A DNA stretch of 64,000 bases from Rhodovulum sp. P5 (GTDB lineage Bacteria; Pseudomonadota; Alphaproteobacteria; Rhodobacterales; Rhodobacteraceae), in the NCBI RefSeq assembly GCF_002079305.1, contig NZ_CP015039.1, positions 1,261,501 through 1,325,500 of the forward strand. Direction: 5' to 3'. The notes under the pieces were generated by a model, which saw nothing but the letters and a program-made list of their open reading frames with translations, was not told the DNA's origin and did not search any database. The stretch's first letter is position 1; every line of letters starts with the position of its first letter. Both the position numbers and the translations under genes were made by a program. Of this stretch, positions 42,463-51,570 are shown in pieces.

Positions 42463-43543
42463 CCGCCGCCTCCCTGAACCGGGTGATCGCCTCGATCACG
42501 CGGCGGCAGGCGGCTTCGTCCCCCACGCTGATCCGCAGGGCATCGGGAAGCTTGTAGCCAGCAACGCGGCGCACGATCAGACCTTCGGATTTCAGAAAGT
42601 CGTCGCAGGCCTCGGCCTCGGCCCGGTCCCGGAACCGCGGCAGAACGAAGTTTGCAAAGGACGGATCGGTCGGCACGCCGGCCGCGTTCAGTTCCACCAC
42701 CAGCCAGTCGCGCAGCCGGGCGTTTTCGGCACAACATTTCTCGGTATACGCCACGTCGCGCACCGCGGCCTCGGCCGTGTCAAGCTGCGCGCGGCTGAGG
42801 TTGAAGGGCCCCCGCACGCGGTTCAGCACGTCGATCACCTCGGCCGGGCCATAGCCCCAGCCGATCCGCAAACCGCCAAGACCGTATATCTTGGAGAAGG
42901 TGCGCGTCATCACGACATTCTCGCGCCCCTCGACAACGGCGGCCCCGCCATCGAACCCTTCGACGCATTCGGCATAGGCCCCGTCCAACACCAGCAGCGC
43001 CTGATCCGGCAACCCATCCGCCAGCCGTGCGGTGTCTTCGGCCGAAATCATCGTGCCCGTGGGGTTGGCGGGGTTCGCCACGAACACCAGCCGGGTCCGG
43101 TCCGTGCAGGCCGCAAGGATGGCATCGACATCGACGGTACGGTCGCGTTCCGGCACCTCCACCGGGGTCGCCCCGGCGGCCAGGGCCGAAATCCGGTACA
43201 TCGCGAACCCGTGCTCGGTATGGATCACTTCGTCCCCCGGGCCGGCATAGGCGTTGCACAGGAAGGCGATGACCTCATCCGACCCGGCCCCGCAGATCAC
43301 CCGCGCGGGGTCCACACCGTGCACTTCTCCGATCGCGGCCCGCAACGCGGCGTGATCGGTGGACGGATACAGATGCAGCGCCGCCGCCGTGGCCGCAAAG
43401 GCGGCACGCGCCCGTTCGGACGGGCCGAAGGGGTTCTCGTTCGACGACAGTTTCACCACATCGGATCGGCCCGCGATCTGCGATTGCCCACCCTGATAGG
43501 GCGCGATGTCGAGTATGCCCGATTGAGGCTTGATCCTTGCCAT
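42446..43543 (-). CDS. hisC: histidinol-phosphate / aromatic aminotransferase
   Basis: 365-residue fold-type I aminotransferase. The PLP lysine is in [20 protein letters not shown] and the conserved Asn in [25 protein letters not shown] near the N-terminus is the HisC signature. It may serve both histidine and phenylalanine/tyrosine synthesis because it is coupled by overlap to the TyrA-type gene. Upstream is the roughly 600-bp gap before the giant surface-protein gene. Confidence 0.93.
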   Translation of the reverse strand: MARIKPQSGILDIAPYQGGQSQIAGRSDVVKLSSNENPFGPSERARAAFAATAAALHLYPSTDHAALRAAIGEVHGVDPARVICGAGSDEVIAFLCNAYAGPGDEVIHTEHGFAMYRISALAAGATPVEVPERDRTVDVDAILAACTDRTRLVFVANPANPTGTMISAEDTARLADGLPDQALLVLDGAYAECVEGFDGGAAVVEGRENVVMTRTFSKIYGLGGLRIGWGYGPAEVIDVLNRVRGPFNLSRAQLDTAEAAVRDVAYTEKCCAENARLRDWLVVELNAAGVPTDPSFANFVLPRFRDRAEAEACDDFLKSEGLIVRRVAGYKLPDALRISVGDEAACRRVIEAITRFREAADARAV

Positions 43544-44147
43544 GTTCCGCTCTCCTTGGCGCGCATCCCTAGCTTGTCCCTTGGATCAACGCCAGTGGGA
43601 AAGGCCGCCCAATATAGGGCGGGGCACCCCCCGGCCGAAAACGGCACCACGCACGACTCAGGATGGATCTAAACTCTGGGTCTTCCCTTGCTTCGCGCCG
43701 CAGAAATGCCGTCGATTCGAAGCTTTCATGGAAACCTATTGCGGACAATTGGCGCGAATCAGAAGATCTTTCGACCCACGCGCAACAATGGGCAGCGCCG
43801 CCGCACCGAAGCCAAAGTTTTGGATCAAGTTTGAAAAAAACATGCGGCAATTGCGGAATTCTTGTGTAAAGTCGCCCGTGGAGTGCGAGACTTGGTGACG
43901 AGGGACCGATGAGGTCGGATTGGGTGTGTAGCGACTTGGCGTAACCTGCGGTCAGGGCCGTGGGTGGGCGGCATTCTCCTGACATTGCATGTGGCGTCGA
44001 ATGCGTTGATCTGGCCGTTTTGGTCAGTTCACGGCTGCATCCCTGCATCCTCGATCAACAGCTCTACTCGAGTGAAACTGACGAGTCCCCCGACATGGCG
44101 GGGGAGGAATGCGTTGTGTCGCAGAAGGCACTGTGAGCGAGGGAACT
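43544..44147. other. long intergenic leader, no gene seen
   Basis: About 600 bp between divergent hisC and the giant surface-protein gene. It is visibly richer in A/T than its surroundings, especially 43650-43870, and has several short open frames on both strands without ribosome-binding sites or family character. A GCAATTGC palindrome lies near 43846. It probably holds the promoters of both genes and an extended leader for the surface protein, but I could not assign boxes. Confidence 0.5.
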
Positions 44148-47100
44148 ATGACCTATTACTATGACCGGTATTACGACTGCGAGAAGAAGTACGAGTGGTC
44201 GGCCTTTTCCGAGGACGCCATGGGCGGCAATATCGGCTGCGGTGCCAAGTTCACCATGCCGGGCTCCGGCGCAGTCTGCATGTCGACGTATGACGGGGAC
44301 CGTTACCTGAGCGGCGACGATTGCTACAATGAACGGTCGTCGGACCGCTACGGCCAGGACACCTATATTGACGGTGCGCCGGTCGGGGCGAAAATGTACG
44401 CCGAATGCTATCACGTCCTGAAAGACGGCAACGGCAACGTCTATTACCTGATCGAGATCGAGGTCGAAGGCTGCAACGGCGAAGGCGACTACTTTGCCTT
44501 CTACGGCAATGTGCCGGCGGCTGGCACCGACCTGACGGTGGTCAACACCTGCAACGTTTCCGGCAACCTTGTCGATTTCAACTGCCTCGCGACCTGCGAG
44601 GAGGCTCACAACACGCCCCCGACCTTCTCTGACGACTACGCGGCCAACTGCATCACCGTCGACGAGAACACGACCTTCGTCATCGACGTGGATGCGAGCG
44701 ACGCCGACGGCGACGCCCTGACCTACTCCATCGAGGGTGGCGACGACGCCGCGTTCTTCACCATCGACGCCTCGACCGGTGAACTGACCTTCAAGACCGC
44801 CCCCGACTATGAGAACCCGCAGGATGTCTGCAACGACAATACCTACAAGGTGTTGGTCAAGGTCGACGACGGCAAGGGCGGGACAGCCACCCAACTGCTG
44901 ACGGTCTGCGTCAACGACGTGGCAGAGGGCAACGGCTCCTGCACCGTGATCGAAGCCGAAGACATGGAACTTTGCGGCTACACGGTCGAAGGCCGCGGCG
45001 ATGCCTCTGACGGCGCCGGCATCAAGCTGTGCTCCTCCACCGGCTATGCCTCGACCACCTACAAGGGTGAAGCGGGCGCGCTCGACCTCAGCATCGACTA
45101 CATGGACGAAAGCGACGGCCAGGGCCGGATCGAAGTCTATGTCGTCAACAACTGCGGCTGGCGCTATGTCGAAACCATCTGCCTGAACAAGAATGACGAC
45201 GGCAACGGGTGCGACGGCTCGTCCAGCTGGTCGACTGCCACGATTGCGGGCGTCGAACTGGAATACGGCGACAAGATCGTTCTGAAAGGCGTCGGTGACT
45301 GCGGTGAATACGCCCGCATCGACAAGATCGAACTTTGCGAACCCGACTGCGCCCCGTGCGTGACCATAGAAGCCGAGGACATGACGGCCTATGGCTTCAC
45401 GACGGTCTGCGGCACCCAGGCTTCCGGCGGCGAACTTGTCAAGCTCGCCTGCGGCACCGGCCGTGACGTTGACGGCACGCTTTCGACCACGTTCAAGGGC
45501 TGCGATGGCACCTATGACTTCAAGATCGTGGTGCAGGACGAATGCGACGGCCAGTCGACCCTGACGGTCAAGGTGAACGGCGTCGAGGTCGGCACCATCA
45601 TCCTGAACGAGGACGACGACGGCTCCGGCAGCGACAATGGCGGCTTCTCCGAGTTCACGCTGCAAGATCTCGAACTCGGCTACGGCGATGTGCTCACGAT
45701 CGAGGCCGACGGCGACGCCGGTGAATATGTCCGCATCGACAAGATCGAACTCTGCAAGGACGATCAGCCGGCCACCGGAGCGATCAAGGGCCGCGTGTTC
45801 GAAGACACCAACGGCGACAACACCGAGTGGCTCAACGACGGCAGCAACACTTGGGAACCGTCCGTCGTCGGCGTGACCGTCATCCTGCTGAATGCAGCGG
45901 GCGAGCAGGTCGCTGAAACCACGACAGGCGACGACGGCTGGTACAGCTTCGACAACCTCGTCGCGGGCGACTACTACGTTCAGTTCCCGACCGAAATCGA
46001 CGGCCTGACCCTCATCGAGCAGGGCGTCGGCGATCCGGCGGGTGGCGACAGCAACGAAGACAGCGATGCCGACCCGACAACCGGTGTGACGCAAGTGATC
46101 ACCGTCAACACCGGCGAAACCGTTTGGAACATCGACGCCGGGATTGCCGACCCGGGCACCGCATCGATCACCGGCACGGTGTTCTCCGACAATGACGGTT
46201 CCGACACCCAGACCACCGGCGACACGCCGATCTCGGGCGTCGAGGTCGAGCTGTTCAACGGCGACGGCACCACGACCGGCCTGATCGCGACCACCGACAG
46301 TAACGGGACCTACAGCTTCACCGGCCTGCCGGCTGGCGACTACTATGTGGTCTTCCCCGAAACCGTCGACGGCAAGACCCTCGTGGCGCAAGACGCCGGG
46401 GACGACGCGATCGACAGCGACGCCGGCACCGACGGCCAGACCGCCACGGTCTCTGTCGGCATCGGTGAAACCGCCGATCTCGACGCGGGCTATGCCGACC
46501 CGGGCACCGCATCGATCACCGGCACGGTGTTCTCCGACAATGACGGCTCCCACACCCAGACCACCGGCGACACGCCGATCTCGGGTGTCGAGGTCGTCCT
46601 GTTCAACGGGGACGGCACCACGACCGGCCTGACCGCCACCACCGGCGATGACGGGACCTACAGCTTCACCGGCCTGCCGGCGGGCGACTACTACGTGGTC
46701 TTCCCCGAAACCGTCGACGGCAAGACCCTCGTGGCGCAAGACGCCGGGGACGACGCGATCGACAGCGACGCCGGCACCGACGGCCAGACCGCCACGGTCT
46801 CTGTCGGCATCGGTGAAACCGCCGATCTCGACGCGGGCTATGCCGACCCGGAAACCGCCTCGATCACCGGCACGGTGTTCTCCGACAATGACGGCTCCGA
46901 CACCCAGACCACCGGCGACACGCCGATCTCGGGCGTCGAGGTCGAGCTGTTCAACGGCGACGGCACCACGACCGGCCTGACCGCGACCACCGACAGTAAC
47001 GGGACCTACAGCTTCACCGGCCTGCCGGCGGGCGACTACTACGTGGTCTTCCCCGAAACCGTCGACGGCAAGACCCTCGTGGCGCAAGACGCCGGGGACG

Positions 47101-48902
47101 ACGCGATCGACAGCGACGCCGGCACCGACGGCCAGACCGCCACGGTCTCTGTCGGCATCGGTGAAACCGCCGATCTCGACGCGGGCTATGCCGACCCGGA
47201 AACCGCCTCGATCACCGGCACGGTGTTCTCCGACAATGACGGTTCCGACACCCAGACCACCGGCGACACGCCGATCTCGGGCGTCGAAGTCGAGCTGTTC
47301 AACGGCGACGGCACCACGACCGGCCTGACCGCGACCACCGACAGTAACGGGACCTACAGCTTCACCGGCCTGCCGGCGGGCGACTACTACGTGGTCTTCC
47401 CCGAAACCGTCGACGGCAAGACCCTCGTGGCACAAGACGCCGGGGACGACGCGATCGACAGCGACGCCGGCACCGACGGCCAGACCGCCACGGTCTCTGT
47501 CGGCATCGGTGAAACCGCCGATCTCGACGCGGGCTATGCCGACCCGGAAACCGCATCGATCGGGGACATCGTTTGGCAGGACGAGAACGGCAACGGTGTT
47601 CAGGACGCGGGCGAGCTTGGTCTTGATGATGTCACGGTGACGCTGCTGGCCGACACCGATGGCGACGGCGATATCGACGACATCGTGGCCACGACCCAGA
47701 CGGCGAATGGCGGCAAGTACCTCTTCTCGGGTTTGGCCGCCGGAACCTACATCGTCGATTTCGACGAGCCGAACGGGTTCCACTTCACCGAGCAGTACGC
47801 CGGCGTTGATGACGAAGTCGACAGCAATGCTGACGTGACCACCGGTGCAACGGACGAGATCGTGATTGGCATCGGCGAAGAAGTTCTGACCATCGACGCG
47901 GGTCTGAATGCCGATCCCGATGCGGTGGACGACACCGCTGGCGGCTGTGCCGACGAGGTGCTGGTTGTCGATGTCCTGGGCAACGACAGCGACGACGAGG
48001 GCGATGCTGCGCTGAGCATTGTCGCCATCGGCGGGCAGAGCGTGTCCGATCTCGGTGACGAAGTCACCCTGAGCGGAACGGTCACCTCGACGGATGGCGT
48101 CGTGATCACCTTTGACGATCTCACGGCGACGCTGACCGCGGACGGGATCGAATTCGACGCCAGTTCAGCGCTGGCCGACCTCGACATCGGCGATCATGCA
48201 ACCTTGACCGTCTCCTACACCATCTCCGATGGAACGGGCGGAACGGACACGGCCGATATGACGCTGTCCTTCTGCGGCGATGCAAACAGCTACGCGTCGC
48301 TGGCGGAAACGTTCCCGGCAACGGCCGATCTGATCGTTACCGGCGCCTTGGCCGATGCGGGGGCATTCAACGTCACGGTCTCGGGCTCCGGTGATGATCG
48401 TTTCGATGGTGAAAGTTTCACCAAGGCCTACTGCCTCAGCTTCACCGACCCGATCCCACTGAACACGGCGGTTTCCGGTGACGTGTTCGGGCTTGCCGAC
48501 GCGGAACTGTTCGAAGACGACGAGGACATCTTCGACAACGATCAGGTCAGTTCGTTCAACGGCAACACGCCGGAAGACAACCTGGACCTGATCCAGTACA
48601 TCGTCGCCAAGGACTGGAATGCCGATGCCAACTTTAGCAACGTGGACGATTGGGATATCCAGTTTGCCATCTGGGAACTGACCGATACCATCACCTCCAG
48701 CGACTACACTGGCTACAGCATGGCGACCGAGAGCATTGTCGATGCCATCCTCGCGGATGCCGATGCCAATGGCCATGGCTACTCCTTCGAGGGAGATGGC
48801 AACGTCGCCGGGTTCATCTGGGATCCCAACCCTGAGGTAAGCGGGATCCAACAACCCTTCATCGTCGCATTTGATTTCGATGCGGTCGATTGCATCTGCT
48901 GA
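44148..48902 (+). CDS. giant mosaic surface protein with SdrD-B-like repeats and a thioester-like domain
   Basis: 1584-residue, very Asp/Gly/Thr-rich protein. Domains in order (approximate): Cys-rich N-terminal region 1-150, unrecognised; cadherin-like 155-262; two CBM6-like modules 263-403 and 404-543, each opening IEAEDM and closing RIDKIELC; an SdrD-B-like module 544-666; four near-identical 116-residue SdrD-B-like repeats 667-1130; another SdrD-B module (GDIVWQDENGNGVQDAGE) to ~1255; a VCBS/cadherin-like module to ~1378; a C-terminal domain with YCLSF (Cys1429) and IQFAIWEL (Gln1505) resembling thioester domains. An in-frame stop at 44079 rules out an N-terminal signal peptide; no RTX repeats or sorting tail were seen. 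Start follows GAGGGA. Likely secreted adhesin, route unknown (type I possible). Confidence 0.82.
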   Translation: MTYYYDRYYDCEKKYEWSAFSEDAMGGNIGCGAKFTMPGSGAVCMSTYDGDRYLSGDDCYNERSSDRYGQDTYIDGAPVGAKMYAECYHVLKDGNGNVYYLIEIEVEGCNGEGDYFAFYGNVPAAGTDLTVVNTCNVSGNLVDFNCLATCEEAHNTPPTFSDDYAANCITVDENTTFVIDVDASDADGDALTYSIEGGDDAAFFTIDASTGELTFKTAPDYENPQDVCNDNTYKVLVKVDDGKGGTATQLLTVCVNDVAEGNGSCTVIEAEDMELCGYTVEGRGDASDGAGIKLCSSTGYASTTYKGEAGALDLSIDYMDESDGQGRIEVYVVNNCGWRYVETICLNKNDDGNGCDGSSSWSTATIAGVELEYGDKIVLKGVGDCGEYARIDKIELCEPDCAPCVTIEAEDMTAYGFTTVCGTQASGGELVKLACGTGRDVDGTLSTTFKGCDGTYDFKIVVQDECDGQSTLTVKVNGVEVGTIILNEDDDGSGSDNGGFSEFTLQDLELGYGDVLTIEADGDAGEYVRIDKIELCKDDQPATGAIKGRVFEDTNGDNTEWLNDGSNTWEPSVVGVTVILLNAAGEQVAETTTGDDGWYSFDNLVAGDYYVQFPTEIDGLTLIEQGVGDPAGGDSNEDSDADPTTGVTQVITVNTGETVWNIDAGIADPGTASITGTVFSDNDGSDTQTTGDTPISGVEVELFNGDGTTTGLIATTDSNGTYSFTGLPAGDYYVVFPETVDGKTLVAQDAGDDAIDSDAGTDGQTATVSVGIGETADLDAGYADPGTASITGTVFSDNDGSHTQTTGDTPISGVEVVLFNGDGTTTGLTATTGDDGTYSFTGLPAGDYYVVFPETVDGKTLVAQDAGDDAIDSDAGTDGQTATVSVGIGETADLDAGYADPETASITGTVFSDNDGSDTQTTGDTPISGVEVELFNGDGTTTGLTATTDSNGTYSFTGLPAGDYYVVFPETVDGKTLVAQDAGDDAIDSDAGTDGQTATVSVGIGETADLDAGYADPETASITGTVFSDNDGSDTQTTGDTPISGVEVELFNGDGTTTGLTATTDSNGTYSFTGLPAGDYYVVFPETVDGKTLVAQDAGDDAIDSDAGTDGQTATVSVGIGETADLDAGYADPETASIGDIVWQDENGNGVQDAGELGLDDVTVTLLADTDGDGDIDDIVATTQTANGGKYLFSGLAAGTYIVDFDEPNGFHFTEQYAGVDDEVDSNADVTTGATDEIVIGIGEEVLTIDAGLNADPDAVDDTAGGCADEVLVVDVLGNDSDDEGDAALSIVAIGGQSVSDLGDEVTLSGTVTSTDGVVITFDDLTATLTADGIEFDASSALADLDIGDHATLTVSYTISDGTGGTDTADMTLSFCGDANSYASLAETFPATADLIVTGALADAGAFNVTVSGSGDDRFDGESFTKAYCLSFTDPIPLNTAVSGDVFGLADAELFEDDEDIFDNDQVSSFNGNTPEDNLDLIQYIVAKDWNADANFSNVDDWDIQFAIWELTDTITSSDYTGYSMATESIVDAILADADANGHGYSFEGDGNVAGFIWDPNPEVSGIQQPFIVAFDFDAVDCIC
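46146..47537 (+). repeat. four tandem 348-bp repeats inside the surface-protein gene
   Basis: Units start at 46146, 46494, 46842 and 47190, each exactly 348 bp (116 codons). Each encodes an SdrD-B-like fold (SITGTVFSDNDGS, FTGLPAGDYYVVFPETVDG, VGIGETADLDAGY). In the aligned part of units 3 and 4 I count only three differences, all synonymous; unit 2 has a few amino-acid changes (HTQ, VVLFNG, TGDDG). This points to recent duplication or gene conversion, and copy number is likely to vary between strains. Confidence 0.95.
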
Positions 48903-48918
48903 TGCAGCAACCCTTGTC

Positions 48919-48966
48919 GGCAGCCGTCTTGCGGGTCGGCTGCCGTCACATGCGGGGAAGCCCGCA
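48919..48966 (+). other. two hairpins after the surface-protein gene
   Basis: An 8-bp stem (48919-48926 with 48937-48944) is followed by a 6-bp stem with GAAG loop (48951-48956 with 48961-48966). Neither has a T run, so they may slow decay or cause partial termination before the small VPEID-type gene at 49022. Confidence 0.45.
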
Positions 48967-49021
48967 ACACCCAACGGGGTATTGGTTCATGCCTCGAAAA
49001 CCATCGTAAAGGAGTAGATGA

Positions 49022-49183
49022 ATGAAAACTGTTATCATGACCCTCACCGCTGTCTTTGCCGCCACCGCGGCCTCCGCGAACGCGTTCGCCGTTCCGGAAA
49101 TCAGCGCGCTGGAAGGCACCGCCGCGGTTGCCGCGCTGGCTGCCGTTGTCCTGCTGGTGTGGGAGCGCCGTCGCGCCGCCTGA
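49022..49183 (+). CDS. 53-residue VPEID-CTERM-type sorting-signal protein
   Basis: Very short protein with a clear AAAGGAG site 11 nt before ATG. Residues 1-20 form a signal peptide (MKTVIMTLTAVFAATAASAN); immediately after comes FAVPEISALEG, a hydrophobic helix (about 33-47) and a basic tail WERRRAA. This is the tripartite plan of PEP-CTERM-like exosortase substrates, in the VPEI(D/S) variant known in Rhodobacterales and linked to exosortase E. Hardly any mature protein remains besides the tag. It lies between the giant surface protein and an ABC exporter, with its own terminator. Confidence 0.85.
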   Translation: MKTVIMTLTAVFAATAASANAFAVPEISALEGTAAVAALAAVVLLVWERRRAA

Positions 49184-49201
49184 TTTCAGGCCGCACGATT
49201 T

Positions 49202-49243
49202 GACAGGCCCGTGCCGATCCCGGCGCGGGCCTGTCGCCTTTTT
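49202..49243 (+). terminator. intrinsic terminator of the VPEID-type gene
   Basis: A 10-bp stem (49202-49211 with 49226-49235) with a further inner GCCG/CGGC pairing and a tail GCCTTTTT, 18 bp after the stop codon. Confidence 0.85.
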
Positions 49244-49434
49244 CAGCGGAACGTTGCCCGGCCTTAACTTGGCACGGCCCCGCGTCCCGTCCGGCAGGCC
49301 CGGAATGCCCTAGCCGAGCCACAGGCGGTTGACCTCTTCCATGGCTGCAACTACCCACCGTGCCACGGCGCGATGACAGGCGCGCCCTGCCCCGCGCAGG
49401 CACGCAACCGGGGCCAGCATGGAAAGAACCCGAC

Positions 49435-51210
49435 ATGCGCTCTGCAAAGAAAACCCGCCGGCCGCTGTTTCACAAGGATGACACCGACAATATCGCGTGG
49501 TTCTGGGTCCAGTACCTGCGCGACAAGGCCCCCTGGCTGGTGCTGATCCTTGTCATGGTCAGCCTGCAGGGCGTCGTCTATCAGCAGTTCCTGTCGCTGA
49601 CCGAAAACGGCCTGCGCGTCATCTTCGAAAAAGAGTCCGTCGCCGACCTGATCCGGGTTTGCGCCATCGTGTTCGTGTTGTTCGCAACCCGTGGTTTCCT
49701 GTCCTACATCGTGCCCCGGATGTCGAGCTGGCTTGCCGGGAACGCGGTGATGAAGATGCGCGGCGACCTGATCGATCACCTGCTGCGGCTGGATCTGGCC
49801 TATTTCGAACGGACCAAGGCCGGCGACATCATCCTGCGGCTGGTCGAACAGGCCAACACGCTGACGAACTTCATCAGCCAGTCCATCGTCGGCGCGGTGC
49901 GGGACGTGATCACCGTGATTATCGTGTCCGGCTATCTCATCCTGAAATCGCCGCTCCTGTTTCTGGCCGCGATCATCGTCATCCCGGCGATCATCCTGAT
50001 GATGCAGGTCGTTTCTCACCGGATCAAGGATATCCAGGCGAAGGCGCAGGCCGCGACGGGCCGCTACATGAACGGCATCGAAGAGATGTCGAACGGCATG
50101 CGCACGGTCAAGATCCTCGGGCAGGAGCCGTTTGAACGCGCCCGCCTGCTGGATGCGACCTCCGATATCCGCGACCTGACGATCCGACTTCAGGCGGCGC
50201 AGGCGCTGGTCATGCCCTCCATCGACCTGGTGTCGGCCTTCGTCTACGTGCTGGTGATCGGCGGCGGCGGCTACATGGTGTTGAGTGGCAATTTCGGGAT
50301 GGATGCCGCCGGGATCGTGACCTTCCTGCTGGGGCTGGTGATCCTGTTCGATCCGGCCCGGCGGGTGGCGCAGTTCTTTGCCCGACTGCAGGCGCATCTG
50401 ATCCTTTTGGACAGCATCCGCGCGATCCATCGCGAACGGCCTGCCATCGCGGATGCGCCCGACGCGGTGTCAGACTTCGAACGCGCCGGCGACATCCAGT
50501 TCGACAACGTCACCTTCGCCTATGATCCCGCAACGCCGCTGTTCAGCGGGCTCGACATGGGGATCAGGGGCGGTGCGTCCACCGCAATCGTGGGCGCCAC
50601 CGGCTCTGGCAAGACCACGATCCTGAGCCTCATCACGCGGCTTTACGACGTGCAGGCGGGCGCGATCACCATCGGCGGGCGCGACGTGCGGGACATCCGC
50701 GTCCGCGACCTGCGGGAGTCGTTCTCGGTGGTCGCGCAGGACATCGTGATCTTCAACGACTCGATCTGGGAAAACATCCGCTACGTCCGGCCAGACGCGA
50801 CCGAGGCCGAAATCTGGGCCGCGGCCGAAGCCGCCGAAATCGCCGATCTGATCCGCACCCGCGGGGATGCGCCGCTTGGCCCGAAGGGCAGCCAGCTTTC
50901 GGGGGGGCAAAAGCAACGGATCGCCATTGCCCGTGCCTTCCTGCGGTCTGCGCCGATCCTGCTGCTGGACGAGGCGACCTCAGCCCTCGACCAACGCACG
51001 GAGGAACGGATTCAGGGCGCCCTGTCGCGCCTGTCGGAGGGCAAGACGACGATCATTGTCGCGCATCGTCTCTCCTCCATCGCGCATGTCGACTGGATCT
51101 ATGTTCTGGATGCCGGTCGGATTGCCGAGCAGGGCAAGCATGTGGATCTGATGGCGCGGGGCGGTCTCTACGCGGCCATGTACAGCGCGCAGAAGGACGG
51201 CTACGCCTGA
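49435..51210 (+). CDS. MsbA-like ABC transporter (fused permease-ATPase)
   Basis: 591-residue half-transporter of the ABCB/MsbA exporter type. Six membrane helices occupy about residues 25-320; the ATPase has Walker A GATGSGKTTIL near 387, Q-loop VVAQDIVIF, signature LSGGQKQR near 488 and Walker B ILLLDEATSALD near 509, followed by the switch His in VAHRLSS. All motifs are intact. Start at MRSAKKTRRPLFHKDD follows GGAAAGAA; the frame is open to 49360. It follows the surface-protein and VPEID-type genes on the same strand, so it may export a lipid, glycan or peptide for that surface system; substrate unknown. Confidence 0.9.
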   Translation: MRSAKKTRRPLFHKDDTDNIAWFWVQYLRDKAPWLVLILVMVSLQGVVYQQFLSLTENGLRVIFEKESVADLIRVCAIVFVLFATRGFLSYIVPRMSSWLAGNAVMKMRGDLIDHLLRLDLAYFERTKAGDIILRLVEQANTLTNFISQSIVGAVRDVITVIIVSGYLILKSPLLFLAAIIVIPAIILMMQVVSHRIKDIQAKAQAATGRYMNGIEEMSNGMRTVKILGQEPFERARLLDATSDIRDLTIRLQAAQALVMPSIDLVSAFVYVLVIGGGGYMVLSGNFGMDAAGIVTFLLGLVILFDPARRVAQFFARLQAHLILLDSIRAIHRERPAIADAPDAVSDFERAGDIQFDNVTFAYDPATPLFSGLDMGIRGGASTAIVGATGSGKTTILSLITRLYDVQAGAITIGGRDVRDIRVRDLRESFSVVAQDIVIFNDSIWENIRYVRPDATEAEIWAAAEAAEIADLIRTRGDAPLGPKGSQLSGGQKQRIAIARAFLRSAPILLLDEATSALDQRTEERIQGALSRLSEGKTTIIVAHRLSSIAHVDWIYVLDAGRIAEQGKHVDLMARGGLYAAMYSAQKDGYA

Positions 51211-51570
51211 GTCCCGTGTAGCCCGGACGCGAACGAGCGGTCCAAGGCGGCCTACCCGTAAGGAACGGCCCGCCGGCACCGGCAGGCCATAAGGTCAGCG
51301 GCGCCGAAAGGCGCGATGCCATCATTTCGAAACCAGCATTGGAAAAAAAGATGCCCGGAAACGAGAGCCCCCGATCTCGTTCCAGGACACCTCTGTCAAT
51401 GTGCACGCTTACGCCGAAGACGCAGCACGCAATGCTTGCACTGACAGTCGTACTGTCGAACAGGGACTGCCATCGCACAAAGCACAGCGATGGGCGCGCA
51501 GGCCCTATCCATCAGACGAAAGATGGTACGCCCCACCGAACGCGGGACGAACCGTATCGCTTTGCCGAAA
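51211..51570. other. convergent intergenic region, nothing recognised
   Basis: About 360 bp between the ABC transporter stop and the VPLPA-type gene stop. Open frames here are short, lack ribosome-binding sites and show no family character. No clear terminator hairpin with a T tail was found. Confidence 0.5.

Noticed and set aside
46146..47537. Regular DNA repeats considered as CRISPR or a satellite array
   Set aside because: The repeats are 348 bp, in frame and directly adjacent with no spacers; they encode protein domains.
44064..47783. 1239-codon open frame antisense to the giant surface-protein gene
   Set aside because: It mirrors the repeats of the sense gene, has no ribosome-binding site or recognisable domain, and is explained by GC-rich codon use (GAC/GTC) keeping the antisense frame open.
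49018..49203. 61-codon frame starting at 49018, overlapping the VPEID-type gene
   Set aside because: The ATG at 49022, in another frame, has the correctly spaced AAAGGAG and a signal peptide plus sorting tail; the other frame is Arg/Cys-rich nonsense.
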